A stretch of 64,000 nucleotides of DNA from JBBQNR01 sp963774075 (GTDB taxonomy: Bacteria; Actinomycetota; Thermoleophilia; Solirubrobacterales; JBBDJG01), in assembly GCA_963774075.1 (NCBI GenBank), contig CAVZDP010000009.1, positions 364,381 through 428,380 of the forward strand, read 5' to 3'. Position numbers and translations under genes: made by a program. The notes under the pieces were generated by a model. The model made no database searches. It was not told the origin of the DNA and saw only the letters and a program-made list of their open reading frames with translations. This document shows positions 8,422 to 17,428 of the stretch, piece by piece. The first letter of the stretch is position 1; each line of letters begins with the position of its first letter.

Positions 8422-11400
8422 CTACGGCGGAGAGGGTGTTTCTGCGCCTATCTCGACGACTGTGGCGGCGCGGCGCTCGATCGCTCCGTAACCGTGCTCG
8501 AGCGCAATTGTGAGGGCGCGAGATGCCTCCGTCCGAGCGCGTCCCGCCTCACCTCGACGCGCAAGCGCCTCTGCCCAACTCAAGCGCGAATACGCCACCC
8601 AAAGCGGCAACCCCTTCTGCTCCTGGAGCTCGCAGGCGACGGCGAAGTGCTCGTCGGCACGCTCGTCCCAGCCAAGAGTCCCGGCCAGCAGGCCCAAATA
8701 CATGCTGGCATGGCCGTATGTGGTGGCTCCGTTCCAGGTGATCTGGTCGCCCCACGGCTCGATCAGCTCATAGAGGATGGCAGCCGCGTCCTTGGCGTCC
8801 GCCTGCGCGGCAGCCTCAGCGTAGAGGGCGAGCGCGGTCAGCCGGACCTGGTCCCAGGAGACGTGATCGAACCCGTCCTTTGCCGCTTCCTCGACGATTG
8901 ACAGGCCATCCGACTCCCTGCCGAGCCAGCAGTAGATGGCCGCGAGCCCTGCGCGCCAGACGGCGATGCCAGGATTGAACTCGACACCGTCCTCCACCAT
9001 GTCGACGATCTCCTCGACCCGGCCCTGGAAGAGGGGGACGGCAACGAGCTGGCCGCTGTAGATCATGAAGGCGTCGGGCTGTCCAGCGTCGTTGCCGATC
9101 TTGAATGCCTCATCCCCGAGCCGCTCGGCGGTCACGAGATCGCCGCGCAAGAGCGCCAGGCAGGCGTCGTAGTAGCGCGAGAACCAGCGCAGGTTCGGTT
9201 CGCCGAGCTCCTCTGCGATCTCGCGGAGACGTTGCGCCGCCGCGTCGGCTGCCTCGAGCTCGCCGCTCTCGGCCCGGACCGTCGCCTCGCAATAGGCTGC
9301 CCAGCCTCGCAGAGCAGGGTCGTCGATATCCGCGGCAGTCTCCACGAGCTCGCGCACCGTCGCCCGCCGGAGCTCGAGGGTGTCCGGCGCCCAGAAGGCA
9401 TTGAAGTGATCGCGAAGCACGTAGGAGAGCGTGCGAGGTTCTCCGACGTCGCGTGCCAGCGCAAGGGCCTCCTCGGCAAGCGAGCGCCGGCGCTCACGGT
9501 CGGGATCGAACTGGAGCTCCATCGTCTGGAGCGAGATCAGTCGCGCGCAACGAGCCGGATTTGCGAAACCGTCGAGCTCGAGCGCCCGCTCGAGCGCCTG
9601 AAGGCGCTCCTCGTCGATCTCGCCGAACACGCTCACCAGGCCGCGGTTGTTCGCGATGGCGGCCTGTGCGGCGCGGTCTGCGTCCCCCAGGTTCGAGGCC
9701 AGGCGGGATGCCTCGAGCAGCGTGTCGCGAAAAGCGGGCTCCCCGGCTTGCCGCTGGGCCTGACCGAGCCCGATCAACAGGTCGCAGCGCTCTGCCGCGT
9801 CGACGTCCGGCCCGTCGTTCTGGAGCTCGAGCGCATGTGAGTACCAACGGACGGCCTCGTCCGGCGCAAGCTCGGAGAGCGCACGCTCGCCGGCCTGGCG
9901 CGCGTAGGAGAGCGCCTTCGGCAGGTCGACGTTGGTGGTGGCCTTCATCCAGTGGTGCGCCAGCTCCGACACACGAGCGCCCGGCTTGCTGCCGAGGAGC
10001 TCCTCGAGCGCCGCGGCGATGCGGCGATGGACGCGAGCGCGCCGCGTGGTGCCGAGGTCCTCGTAGAGGGTGTGGTTGATGAGCGCGTGCGCGAACGAGA
10101 AGCGACCCGGGATGCTCGCCGACTCCGTGAGGACCGAAGCGGCCACCGCCTCCTCGAGCAGCTCCAGCAGCTCGTCCTCGGAACGTTCCGTCACCTCGAG
10201 CAGGAGATCCGAGTCGAACTCGCGCCCGATCACCGCTGCGACGGATAGCGCCTTCCGTGCCTCTTCCCCGAGCCGCTCGATCCGGCGTCCAACGACCTCC
10301 CGCACGCTCTGGGGAAGCCCCAGCTCGGATAGGGCACCGACGACGGTCCAGCGCCCGTCCTCTTGTTGATAGAGCGTGCCCGACTCGAGCAGGTGGCGCA
10401 ACAGCTCGCCGGTGTAGAACGGGTTTCCGTCGGTCTCGCGATGAAGCTCGCGCGAGAGCTCCACTCCGTCCTCATCCAGGTCCTGGCCGGCTGCGCGCTC
10501 CAGGATCTCGACGATGTCGGGCTGGGCGAGACCCTTGAGGATGATCCGCTCCACACCTTGCTCGCGATGAAGGTCCGCGACCACCTCTGCGAGCGGATGC
10601 CCGCGTGTGAGGTCTGATTCGCGGTAGGCCGCAAGAATCAGCACCGGCATGCCCTGCCCCTGCGAGACGACCTGCTTGAGCAGCAAGAGCGTCGGCTTGT
10701 CGGCCCAGTGGAGATCGTCGAGAACCAGGACAATCGGCTCTTCGGCCGAGGCTTCACGCAGCAGGCCAACCACGGCTCCCCACAGCAGGTAGCGCTCGGT
10801 GTCCTGGTCGGTCTCGCGGGGTGGCGGCACGTTCTCGAGGCGCTCCGTGAGCGCCGGGACGAGGCGCGCCAGCTCACCTCCGTGACGCTCGACGTGCGCA
10901 CGCAAAACGGGCTCGGGACCGTGCTCGACGTAGTGGGTGAGCGCCTCGATCCAGGGGCCGTACGGAATCGTGAGCTCCTCGTCCGATCGCCCGTAGAGCA
11001 CCACGGCCCCTTTGGAGCGAGCCTCGAGTGCGGCGTGGGTCGAAAGGCGAGTCTTGCCAATCCCGGGTTCGCCGGACACGAGGACCAAGTGGCATTCGCC
11101 CAGGCTCGACTGCGAGAAGAGCTCTCGCAACCGGGCACTCTCGGCGGCGCGGCCAACGAAGCCGCCCGGCGGCATCTCCTGAAGGCGAAGCGGCAGCGGC
11201 AGCGAGGGTCCTTCCTCGCCGAGCAGCTCCCATGCGACTTCGACCGCCGGAAGGGGCTCTTGAAGCCCCTTCAGCTCGAGCGCGCCAACCGCGTTGAACG
11301 CGTGCCCGTCCCTGCCGCCCGCGAGGTGAGCGACCATCTCCTTGGCGAGTATCTGACCGCCGGTGGCACGATCGCAGAGGCGTGCCGCCTCGATCACGGG

Positions 11401-11736
11401 CATGCCGAAGTAATCGCCGTTCGTAGCGGTGGCGTCGCCGACGCTCAAGCCAACCTTGATCAGGAGCTGCTCGTCGCTCGAGCGGTTCCGCCGCTCGAAG
11501 CGCTGCTGCACCGAGACGGCGCACGAAACGGCGGCCACCGCGCTCTCGAAGGCGGCGATCAGCCCATCGCCCGTGTTCTTCACCTCCCGGCCCCCTGAGT
11601 CTTCGAACGCCCCTCGAAGAAGATCGAAGTGCTCGTTTCGAAGCTCGTCTGCCGCGCCGGGTCCGATCCGCGACTCGAGGCCGGTGGAACCGACCAGATC
11701 GGTGATCAGGATCGTGATTGTCTCAACGGAGCTCAT
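8422..11736 (-). CDS. class III cyclase domain / AAA ATPase / TPR regulator
   Basis: 1104 residues. Residues 1-180 are a class III nucleotide cyclase domain: metal Asp13 (ITDLVGST) and Asp57 (NTGDGLIAAF) are present and Arg119 is kept, but the transition-state Asn of the usual VNLAAR motif is Ile115 (PVIEAAR), so activity may be weak or lost. Residues about 200-500 are a STAND-type ATPase with Walker A SGEPGIGKTRLS and Walker B VLVLDDLHWAD. The remaining 550 residues are helical TPR-like repeats. No DNA-binding domain is seen. The layout resembles many actinobacterial cyclase/ATPase signalling proteins of unknown input. A paralogue with an intact cyclase starts at 29421. Confidence 0.85.
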   Translation of the reverse strand: MSSVETITILITDLVGSTGLESRIGPGAADELRNEHFDLLRGAFEDSGGREVKNTGDGLIAAFESAVAAVSCAVSVQQRFERRNRSSDEQLLIKVGLSVGDATATNGDYFGMPVIEAARLCDRATGGQILAKEMVAHLAGGRDGHAFNAVGALELKGLQEPLPAVEVAWELLGEEGPSLPLPLRLQEMPPGGFVGRAAESARLRELFSQSSLGECHLVLVSGEPGIGKTRLSTHAALEARSKGAVVLYGRSDEELTIPYGPWIEALTHYVEHGPEPVLRAHVERHGGELARLVPALTERLENVPPPRETDQDTERYLLWGAVVGLLREASAEEPIVLVLDDLHWADKPTLLLLKQVVSQGQGMPVLILAAYRESDLTRGHPLAEVVADLHREQGVERIILKGLAQPDIVEILERAAGQDLDEDGVELSRELHRETDGNPFYTGELLRHLLESGTLYQQEDGRWTVVGALSELGLPQSVREVVGRRIERLGEEARKALSVAAVIGREFDSDLLLEVTERSEDELLELLEEAVAASVLTESASIPGRFSFAHALINHTLYEDLGTTRRARVHRRIAAALEELLGSKPGARVSELAHHWMKATTNVDLPKALSYARQAGERALSELAPDEAVRWYSHALELQNDGPDVDAAERCDLLIGLGQAQRQAGEPAFRDTLLEASRLASNLGDADRAAQAAIANNRGLVSVFGEIDEERLQALERALELDGFANPARCARLISLQTMELQFDPDRERRRSLAEEALALARDVGEPRTLSYVLRDHFNAFWAPDTLELRRATVRELVETAADIDDPALRGWAAYCEATVRAESGELEAADAAAQRLREIAEELGEPNLRWFSRYYDACLALLRGDLVTAERLGDEAFKIGNDAGQPDAFMIYSGQLVAVPLFQGRVEEIVDMVEDGVEFNPGIAVWRAGLAAIYCWLGRESDGLSIVEEAAKDGFDHVSWDQVRLTALALYAEAAAQADAKDAAAILYELIEPWGDQITWNGATTYGHASMYLGLLAGTLGWDERADEHFAVACELQEQKGLPLWVAYSRLSWAEALARRGEAGRARTEASRALTIALEHGYGAIERRAATVVEIGAETPSPP

Positions 11737-11818
11737 CGGCTTGCAAAGAGCCCGTCACCCTCCCCCCGCAGCTGCGATCGTAGTTGCTCTCGCCCGCTGG
11801 GTAAAGGTCGCAGCCGCA

Positions 11819-12262
11819 CTACCCCCGGACGGCCTCGAACGCCTCGTCGCGGCTGGCGTAGAAGTCGATCCGCGCGAGCTTGCCGTCGCGGAAGGTGAAG
11901 AGGCCCGCCGGACGCATCTCCACGTCCGCGGTCCCGTCCTCGCGCCGCGCTCGCTCGCGCACGAGCACCATCACTCGGTCATCGCCGAGGTTGATCACGT
12001 CCTCGATCTTGGACCGATAGGTCGACCACGGCGCGTACCAGTCGAGCCAGCCCTCGCGGAGGCCGTCGAGGCCCCTGTGCTCCATCTGCCCAAAGCTGGC
12101 GATCCAGACGAACTCGCAGTCGGGCTGCACGAACGGCTCCAGGGACTCGCGCATCTGCGCCCACGCCGAGTCGTCGCGGAAGAGGGTCGTCAGCTCCGTT
12201 CCGGAGTCGTCGTCCATCCCCGCGAGGATGTTGTTGAGACGCTCGATGTTCTCGTCCGCCAC
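11819..12262 (-). CDS. SnoaL-like / NTF2-fold protein
   Basis: 147 residues from GTG 12262, with AGGAGC about 8 nt upstream. The pattern of a helical N-terminus, then FVWIASFGQMEHRGLDGLRE, then beta strands (VMVLVRERARRE, GLFTFRDGKLARIDFYAS) is that of the SnoaL-like NTF2 superfamily, small single-domain proteins that act as cyclases, isomerases or ligand binders. No catalytic residues can be assigned. It lies 82 bp upstream of the cyclase/ATPase gene on the same strand and might share its transcript. Confidence 0.7.
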   Translation of the reverse strand: MADENIERLNNILAGMDDDSGTELTTLFRDDSAWAQMRESLEPFVQPDCEFVWIASFGQMEHRGLDGLREGWLDWYAPWSTYRSKIEDVINLGDDRVMVLVRERARREDGTADVEMRPAGLFTFRDGKLARIDFYASRDEAFEAVRG

Positions 12263-12417
12263 CTATCGCTCCTGTCGCCTCGAGAACCGCATGGCTCAAG
12301 TATCCCCGTGCTCAAGATCCCCGTCGCGATGGCGAAAACATCCGATGAGAGCGGCCCGGCACAGTGGTCTGGTGGCGCCCGCGACGGGCCGAGCCAGGGC
12401 CGCGACTTCGCTAGCTT

Positions 12418-13119
12418 ATGGCGTATTCATCGTTTAGTTACGTGATGGCTCGCATCCCGATGAGAAGGACGATCCACCAGACCACGGAAGGCCGCTCCTT
12501 CCCCGTCGACCCGCCTGCCGGCTACTGGTTCGCCAAGCGGCTGCTCGACATTCTGGGTTCCGGCGTCGCCCTCGCTATCCTGGCAATCCCGATGCTCATC
12601 GTCGCGGCGCTGGTCAAGCTCGACGACCCGTCGGCGCCCATTCTCTTCCGGCAGAAGCGATCGGGGGCGGGGGGGCGCCGCTTCGACCTGTACAAGTTCC
12701 GCACGATGGTGAAGAACGCCGATGATCTCAAGGAGAAGCTGCGCGCGCAGAGCGTGGTCGCGTGGCCGGACTTTCGCGTCTACGGCGACCCGCGCACGAC
12801 GCGGATCGGCCGCTTCCTGCGCCGGACCAGCATCGACGAGCTGCCGCAGTTCATGAACGTGCTCAAGGGCGACATGAGCCTCGTCGGCCCGCGTCCGACG
12901 AGCTTCGACGTCGGGACCTACCAGCTCTGGCACACCGGCCGGCTCGAGTTCCGGCCCGGCATCACCGGCCCGTGGCAGGTGCTCGGCAGGGACTCGATGG
13001 ACTTCGACGAACGCTGCCGACTCGAGATCAGCTTCTTCAGGCGGCCATCCCTCTGGGCCGAGTTGAAGCTTCTGGTCGCCACCGTCCCGGTCCTCCTGCG
13101 CAGAACGGGCACGGCGTGA
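12418..13119 (+). CDS. polyprenyl-phosphate sugar-1-phosphate transferase (priming enzyme)
   Basis: 233 residues; first gene of the exopolysaccharide locus. It transfers a sugar-1-phosphate from a nucleotide sugar to undecaprenyl phosphate at the inner membrane face, starting repeat-unit synthesis. Only the catalytic half of the WbaP/PglC family is present: one membrane helix (residues about 44-66), the FRQKRSGAGGRRFDLYKFRTM box, the acidic SIDELPQF motif, GDMSLVGPRP and the RPGITGPWQV motif. The start is uncertain: ATG 12418 or ATG 12445 (MARIP); neither has a ribosome binding site. It overlaps the next gene by GTGA, so the two are translationally coupled. Confidence 0.9.
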   Translation: MAYSSFSYVMARIPMRRTIHQTTEGRSFPVDPPAGYWFAKRLLDILGSGVALAILAIPMLIVAALVKLDDPSAPILFRQKRSGAGGRRFDLYKFRTMVKNADDLKEKLRAQSVVAWPDFRVYGDPRTTRIGRFLRRTSIDELPQFMNVLKGDMSLVGPRPTSFDVGTYQLWHTGRLEFRPGITGPWQVLGRDSMDFDERCRLEISFFRRPSLWAELKLLVATVPVLLRRTGTA

Positions 13120-13781
13120 AGCTGTTGAACAATCTCACGCGCTCGCTTCCGGCCACCGTCACGGTCGCCGTCGCCACGGTGATCCTGTTCTCGGGCCTGG
13201 CGTACAGCATCGTGCGTCCGATCACCTACCAGAGCCAGGCCACGCTCGTGCTGGTGCCGATCTCCGCCGATCCCAAGGAGCTGCCGGGCGTGCTCGACTC
13301 GTTCCAGCGCTCCGGCACCGCCGGCACGTACGTCGAGCTGCTGGCCTCCGCGGACACGCTCAAGCGCGCGGGGGATCCGCCCGTCACGGTCACGGTCCGC
13401 TCCGTGCCCGACACGCGCGCGATTCGCGTCACCTCCGCCGCGAGCGACAAGAACATCGTGCAGCCGGCCCTGAGGTCTCTGCTGACCGCGGCGACCCGCG
13501 AGCAGGACAAGCTGGTGGACATCTGGGACATCCGCGTTCTGCAGGCGCCATCCGATCCAGTTCAGTCCAGTACCAGCACCGGCCTGCTCCTGATGGCGAC
13601 CCTGCTGCTGGCTGTACTCGGCGCGCTTTGCGCGTGGACCCTCCTGCGCCGCTACGGCCAGGGACCGGGCTCGGGCGACCGGCGCCCGCCGAGGCCACCG
13701 GACGGCTCCCGGGTGGAGACGCTCTCCACGCCCGGCTGGCTGACCACAAGAGAGCGCACGCGCTACCCGACCAGCCGCTGA
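13116..13781 (+). CDS. Wzz-like polysaccharide co-polymerase membrane protein
   Basis: 221 residues. The GTG start overlaps the stop of the sugar transferase by 4 nt. The layout is membrane helix (about 12-32), periplasmic/extracellular part beginning YQSQATLVLVP, second membrane helix (about 155-175), then a 45-residue Arg/Pro-rich cytoplasmic tail. This two-helix design is that of Wzz/chain-length regulators; the tyrosine kinase domain found in Wzc or CapB-like partners is absent and no kinase gene is nearby. It likely sets polymer length together with the polymerase encoded next. Confidence 0.75.
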   Translation: MKLLNNLTRSLPATVTVAVATVILFSGLAYSIVRPITYQSQATLVLVPISADPKELPGVLDSFQRSGTAGTYVELLASADTLKRAGDPPVTVTVRSVPDTRAIRVTSAASDKNIVQPALRSLLTAATREQDKLVDIWDIRVLQAPSDPVQSSTSTGLLLMATLLLAVLGALCAWTLLRRYGQGPGSGDRRPPRPPDGSRVETLSTPGWLTTRERTRYPTSR

Positions 13782-13789
13782 GCGCTGAG

Positions 13790-15172
13790 ATGCCGGCCCG
13801 AGCCGAGACGCTCCGCTACCCGGCGAGCGGCGACGGCAGCGCCGCCCAGCCGCGCTTCGCCGGCGACTCCCTGATCCTTCTCGGGGCCGTTCTGCTGGCA
13901 GCCTCGTTGCCGCTGATCGCGCTGCGGTTCCTGTCGCTGAAGCCGAACCTTTTCCCGTTCCTGGTGATCGGCGCCGTGGCGGGGGCCTTCCTGCTGCGAA
14001 ACCCGCGCTGGATCGTGCCCTGCTACATCGGCCTCGTCTGGACCTCGATCGAGGCCAGCTACTTCGGCGGCCTGCCCTCGCCGATCGAGACGGCGGGTCT
14101 CGCGCTGCTTGCCTTCGCCACCTACCTGGCCGTCCAGCGCCTCGGATACGCGAAAGAGGTGCTGGTCGTCTGTGCCTTCCTCGCGCTGCCGGTGCTGGCG
14201 TCCGGTCTCCTCAGCCCAGACGGCCTGACGATCCCGATCGACCAGCTGAAGAACATCACCTTCCTGTTCCTGGCGGCGATGGTCGTTCGAAGCGTCGAAG
14301 ACGTCGACCGCGCCGCGATAGCTCTCGCCGTGGTGGGCATCTTCCTGGGCTTCGGGTCGGTGTACTCCGTGTTCGTCTCCCCGACAGAGTTGTTCCCGCT
14401 CAAGGAGCCGGACATCCCCTTCAACCCGATCACTCCCCGCGCCGACGGGCCGGTCGGCGACCCCAATTTCTTTGCGCTGGTGATGGCCGCGCTGGTGCCG
14501 TTCGGGATGTACCTGGTCGCGCGTGGGGGCGCCCGCCAGCTGCTCGGGATCGCGTCGGTGCTCGCCGTGATCGGCGGCGTGTTCGCAACCGGGTCGCGCG
14601 GCGGCATCGTCGCCATAGGGGCGGCCATCGTCGGCGCTGGTCTGATCATGCCGGTGTTCCGGATCAGGGTGGCGGCGGCCGCGGTCGTGCTCGGGACGGT
14701 GGTCGCGCTGCCTCTGTTCGCGGCGCAGACGGAGGACGCCGGCGCGCGCGGGATCGAGGGGCGCCTGACCGAGAACAAGGTGGCCGTTGCGATGTTCAGT
14801 GAGTTTCCCGTCACGGGCGTGGGGCCCGGCCACTTCCCCGCGCACTACCGCGACTACACCCGCTTCATCGGCAATGACCCGAGGCCGGAGCGCGAGGCGC
14901 ACAGCCTCCCCCTCGAGGTCGCCGCCGAACAGGGCCTGGCCGGCATCATCGGCTGGAGCCTCGCCTTCCTCGTGGTGCTGCGGTTTGCATCCGTCTACGG
15001 CGTCTGGAGGCTGCTGATCGGGCGGGCCGTGATCCTCTCGATCCTCACCTACCTGACCGCCAGCCTCTTCCTGCACGGCAGCGAGATCCGTCTGCTCTGG
15101 TTGCTGCTGGGGATGCTGTTCGCGCTCGGATGGGCGGTGAGGGAGAGGCCGCCGAAGACACTGCTCGGTTGA
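13790..15172 (+). CDS. O-antigen ligase / Wzy-type polymerase family membrane protein
   Basis: 460 residues from ATG 13790, 8 nt after the previous stop. About eleven hydrophobic helices; a large extracellular loop carries GVGPGHFPAHYRDYTRF and EAHSLPLEVAAEQGLAG, the Wzy_C signature in which the His of the HN/HS segment and a preceding Arg (TGSRGG) are conserved. Members either polymerise repeat units or ligate polymer to an acceptor; in this locus, with a flippase and Wzz-like protein, a Wzy polymerase role is most likely. Confidence 0.85.
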   Translation: MPARAETLRYPASGDGSAAQPRFAGDSLILLGAVLLAASLPLIALRFLSLKPNLFPFLVIGAVAGAFLLRNPRWIVPCYIGLVWTSIEASYFGGLPSPIETAGLALLAFATYLAVQRLGYAKEVLVVCAFLALPVLASGLLSPDGLTIPIDQLKNITFLFLAAMVVRSVEDVDRAAIALAVVGIFLGFGSVYSVFVSPTELFPLKEPDIPFNPITPRADGPVGDPNFFALVMAALVPFGMYLVARGGARQLLGIASVLAVIGGVFATGSRGGIVAIGAAIVGAGLIMPVFRIRVAAAAVVLGTVVALPLFAAQTEDAGARGIEGRLTENKVAVAMFSEFPVTGVGPGHFPAHYRDYTRFIGNDPRPEREAHSLPLEVAAEQGLAGIIGWSLAFLVVLRFASVYGVWRLLIGRAVILSILTYLTASLFLHGSEIRLLWLLLGMLFALGWAVRERPPKTLLG

Positions 15173-16254
15173 CGGCCAGGGGCACCGTCTTCTGGGGCAG
15201 CGCGGCGGGCGCCGGCTGGGTTCTCGTCGGCTATCCGCTGGCGCTGCTGCTCCTTCCCGAGCGCGGGTGGATCCGCCGCGAGGGGTTCCCGCCCGTGACG
15301 ATCCTCGTCCCCGCCTATCGCGAGCGCGAGGAGCTGCGCGAGAAGCTCGAGGCGCTGCATCGGCTCGACTACCCGAAAGACCGCCTGCAGGTGATAGTGA
15401 CCGTGGATGGGGACGAGGAGGTGGCGCAGATCGCGCGTGCCGCGAGTCCCGCAGCCACCGTGTTGTTCTCGGCTGAGCGCGCGGGAAAGGCCGCCGCGCT
15501 GAGCCGCGGGCTTGCGGCGGCGACGGGCGAGATCGTGCTGATGACGGATGCCAACAACATCCTCGAGCCCGGCAGCCTGAAGGCCGCGGTACGCCATTTC
15601 GCGGAGCCCGGAGTGGTTGGGGTGGCGGGCCGTAGGGGGGAGCGTGGAAGCGCATACGACCGCTACGAGGACATGATCCGCAGGCTCGAGACCCGCTCCG
15701 GCAGCGTGGCGGCCATGTCCGGCGAGTTCATGGCGGTGCGAAGGCAAGAGCTGCCGGCGTTTCCCGATGGCCTGGTGAACGACGACTTCTGGCTTCTCTG
15801 CCAGCTCGTGCGGCGCGGCGGTCGGGTGGTCTACGAACCCGAGGCGTCGTCGCACGAGGAGCGCGTGCCGGCGACCGGAGAGCTCGCGCGACGCTCGCGC
15901 ATGAGCGCCGGCCGTGTGATGGCCCTGTCGGAGTTGCGAGACCTTCCGCTGGGGTTCGCCTGGCGCGCCGCCTCCCACAAGTACGGTCGCCTGGCGCTGC
16001 CGTTCCTGCTCGCCGCCGCGCTGGCGTCTTCTCTCGCCCTCGTGCCCAGGCGCCCCTATCGCACCCTCGCGGCCGGGCAGGCCGCGTTCTACGCGACCGG
16101 GGCCCTCGCGAGCGCCGGCGCCGCACCGCCGGGAGCGGCCGGACGACTTGCGCGGGCCGCCGGCCAGTTCACGCTCGGCAACGTCGCGGTGGCGCTAGGC
16201 GTCGTACGCGGCATCCGCGGGCGCCAGAGCGCTCACTGGGATCCCGTTCGCTGA
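15130..16254 (+). CDS. glycosyltransferase family 2, membrane-anchored
   Basis: 374 residues from ATG 15130, overlapping the polymerase gene by 43 nt; TTG 15169 (TTGA overlap) is an alternative start that would remove 13 residues. An N-terminal membrane helix precedes a GT-A domain: VTILVPAYRERE, the DGDEE metal site, GKAAALSRGL, MTDANN and a later D-D-F-W (VNDDFWLL). Two to three C-terminal hydrophobic helices follow. It probably extends the lipid-linked repeat unit at the membrane. Its end overlaps the convergent glycosyltransferase gene by 22 nt. Confidence 0.85.
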   Translation: MGGEGEAAEDTARLTARGTVFWGSAAGAGWVLVGYPLALLLLPERGWIRREGFPPVTILVPAYREREELREKLEALHRLDYPKDRLQVIVTVDGDEEVAQIARAASPAATVLFSAERAGKAAALSRGLAAATGEIVLMTDANNILEPGSLKAAVRHFAEPGVVGVAGRRGERGSAYDRYEDMIRRLETRSGSVAAMSGEFMAVRRQELPAFPDGLVNDDFWLLCQLVRRGGRVVYEPEASSHEERVPATGELARRSRMSAGRVMALSELRDLPLGFAWRAASHKYGRLALPFLLAAALASSLALVPRRPYRTLAAGQAAFYATGALASAGAAPPGAAGRLARAAGQFTLGNVAVALGVVRGIRGRQSAHWDPVR

Positions 16255-17414
16255 ATCTGACTTCCGTCCCTCCGCCGGCCCGAGATGAACTCCGCCACGC
16301 GCCGGCACTCCGCCTCCATCGTGTAGCGGCGGACGTGCGCGCGGCCGGCCTCGACGAGCTTCTCCCGTAGGGGTTCGTCGCTCGCGACGCTCTCGAGCGC
16401 GCCGGCCGCCGCTTCGACGTCGCCCGGAGGGACCAGCAAAGCCGCCCCGTCCACCGCCTGCGCGACGCCGCCGACATCGGTGGCGATCACGGGCATCGCG
16501 GCCGCCATCGCCTCGAGAAGAACCTGAGGTAGTCCCTCGGTCCAGGAGACGTGCAGGAACGCATGCCCGCTGCGGTAGACGTCGAGCAGGCCTTGGTCGA
16601 TGGGGACGTGGCCCTTCAGCACGGCGTGCTCCGAGACGCCGAGCTCGGTGAGGCGAGCTCTGAGCTCGCCTTCGAGCGGTCCGTCGCCACAAACGACGAG
16701 GCGCCAGCGGGTGTCACGCGAGCGCAGTCGCGCCAGCACGTCGGCGAGCATCAGCGGGTTCTTCTCCGGGTCGAGCCGCCCGACGCTGACGACGGTGATC
16801 GCGCCGTTCCATGTCCGCTCGAGCTCGCCGGCGGCGACGACGTCACGGTCGCGCACGAGGGAGACGGAGACCTCCAGAGGTTGCCGGGCGCGCGCATAGT
16901 TGCGCGCGAGCTGTGGGCCCACGACCACGATCGGGAAGCGGCGGGCGAGGAGGCGGAATGCGCCCTCGAGCGCGTCGACCGCCGCGTGCAGCAGCCGCTT
17001 GCCGGGCCGGCGGTTGCGTATGTATCGCGGCGTGTCCTGGCGCACGCCGAGCACGACTCGCTTGCGCCGCAGCGCCGCCAGCGCGACGAGCACGAGCGAC
17101 AGCGGGTAGGGGCCGAGCACCCAGACCGCGTCCACCCGGCCGAGCACGCGCCAGAACGTGGGCACGGCACGCCCGAGCGCACGCAGAGCGCTCAGCGGGC
17201 TCGCGGCATCGGAATAGAAGGGAAGGGGCTCGAACTCGAGTCGATCCGCGAGCTTGTAGTGCGAGCGTGCCGGCTCGGGGTCCAGGCGGCCGATCACGAC
17301 CGTCCGCTCGAACGACTCCGCGAGCTGTCCGATGAAGACGATGAACGCCCGCGAAGCGTAAACCGCGCCCTCGTGGCGCCAGTACGCCTGGTCCGTGTAG
17401 ACCGCTACGCGCAT
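16233..17414 (-). CDS. glycosyltransferase family 4 (GT-B)
   Basis: 393 residues; start ATG 17414 (MRVAVYTDQAYW) is preferred over an upstream frame extension that has no protein-like sequence. The C-terminal Rossmann domain shows SVGRLDPEKNPLML, VCGDGPLEGELR, VSWTEGLPQVLLEAMAAAMP and VIATDVGGVAQ, the E-x7-E nucleotide-sugar site of GT4 enzymes. It is transcribed with the next upstream glycosyltransferase (14-nt gap) against the direction of the core EPS genes. Confidence 0.85.
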   Translation of the reverse strand: MRVAVYTDQAYWRHEGAVYASRAFIVFIGQLAESFERTVVIGRLDPEPARSHYKLADRLEFEPLPFYSDAASPLSALRALGRAVPTFWRVLGRVDAVWVLGPYPLSLVLVALAALRRKRVVLGVRQDTPRYIRNRRPGKRLLHAAVDALEGAFRLLARRFPIVVVGPQLARNYARARQPLEVSVSLVRDRDVVAAGELERTWNGAITVVSVGRLDPEKNPLMLADVLARLRSRDTRWRLVVCGDGPLEGELRARLTELGVSEHAVLKGHVPIDQGLLDVYRSGHAFLHVSWTEGLPQVLLEAMAAAMPVIATDVGGVAQAVDGAALLVPPGDVEAAAGALESVASDEPLREKLVEAGRAHVRRYTMEAECRRVAEFISGRRRDGSQIQRTGSQ

Positions 17415-17428
17415 CGCCGGTGCGCCCG

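Noticed and set aside
13763..15655. 630-codon open frame on the minus strand opposite the polymerase and GT2 genes
   Set aside because: Antisense by-product of high GC: composition is His/Arg/Pro/Gly-rich without motifs, and the plus strand carries clear membrane and GT2 signatures.
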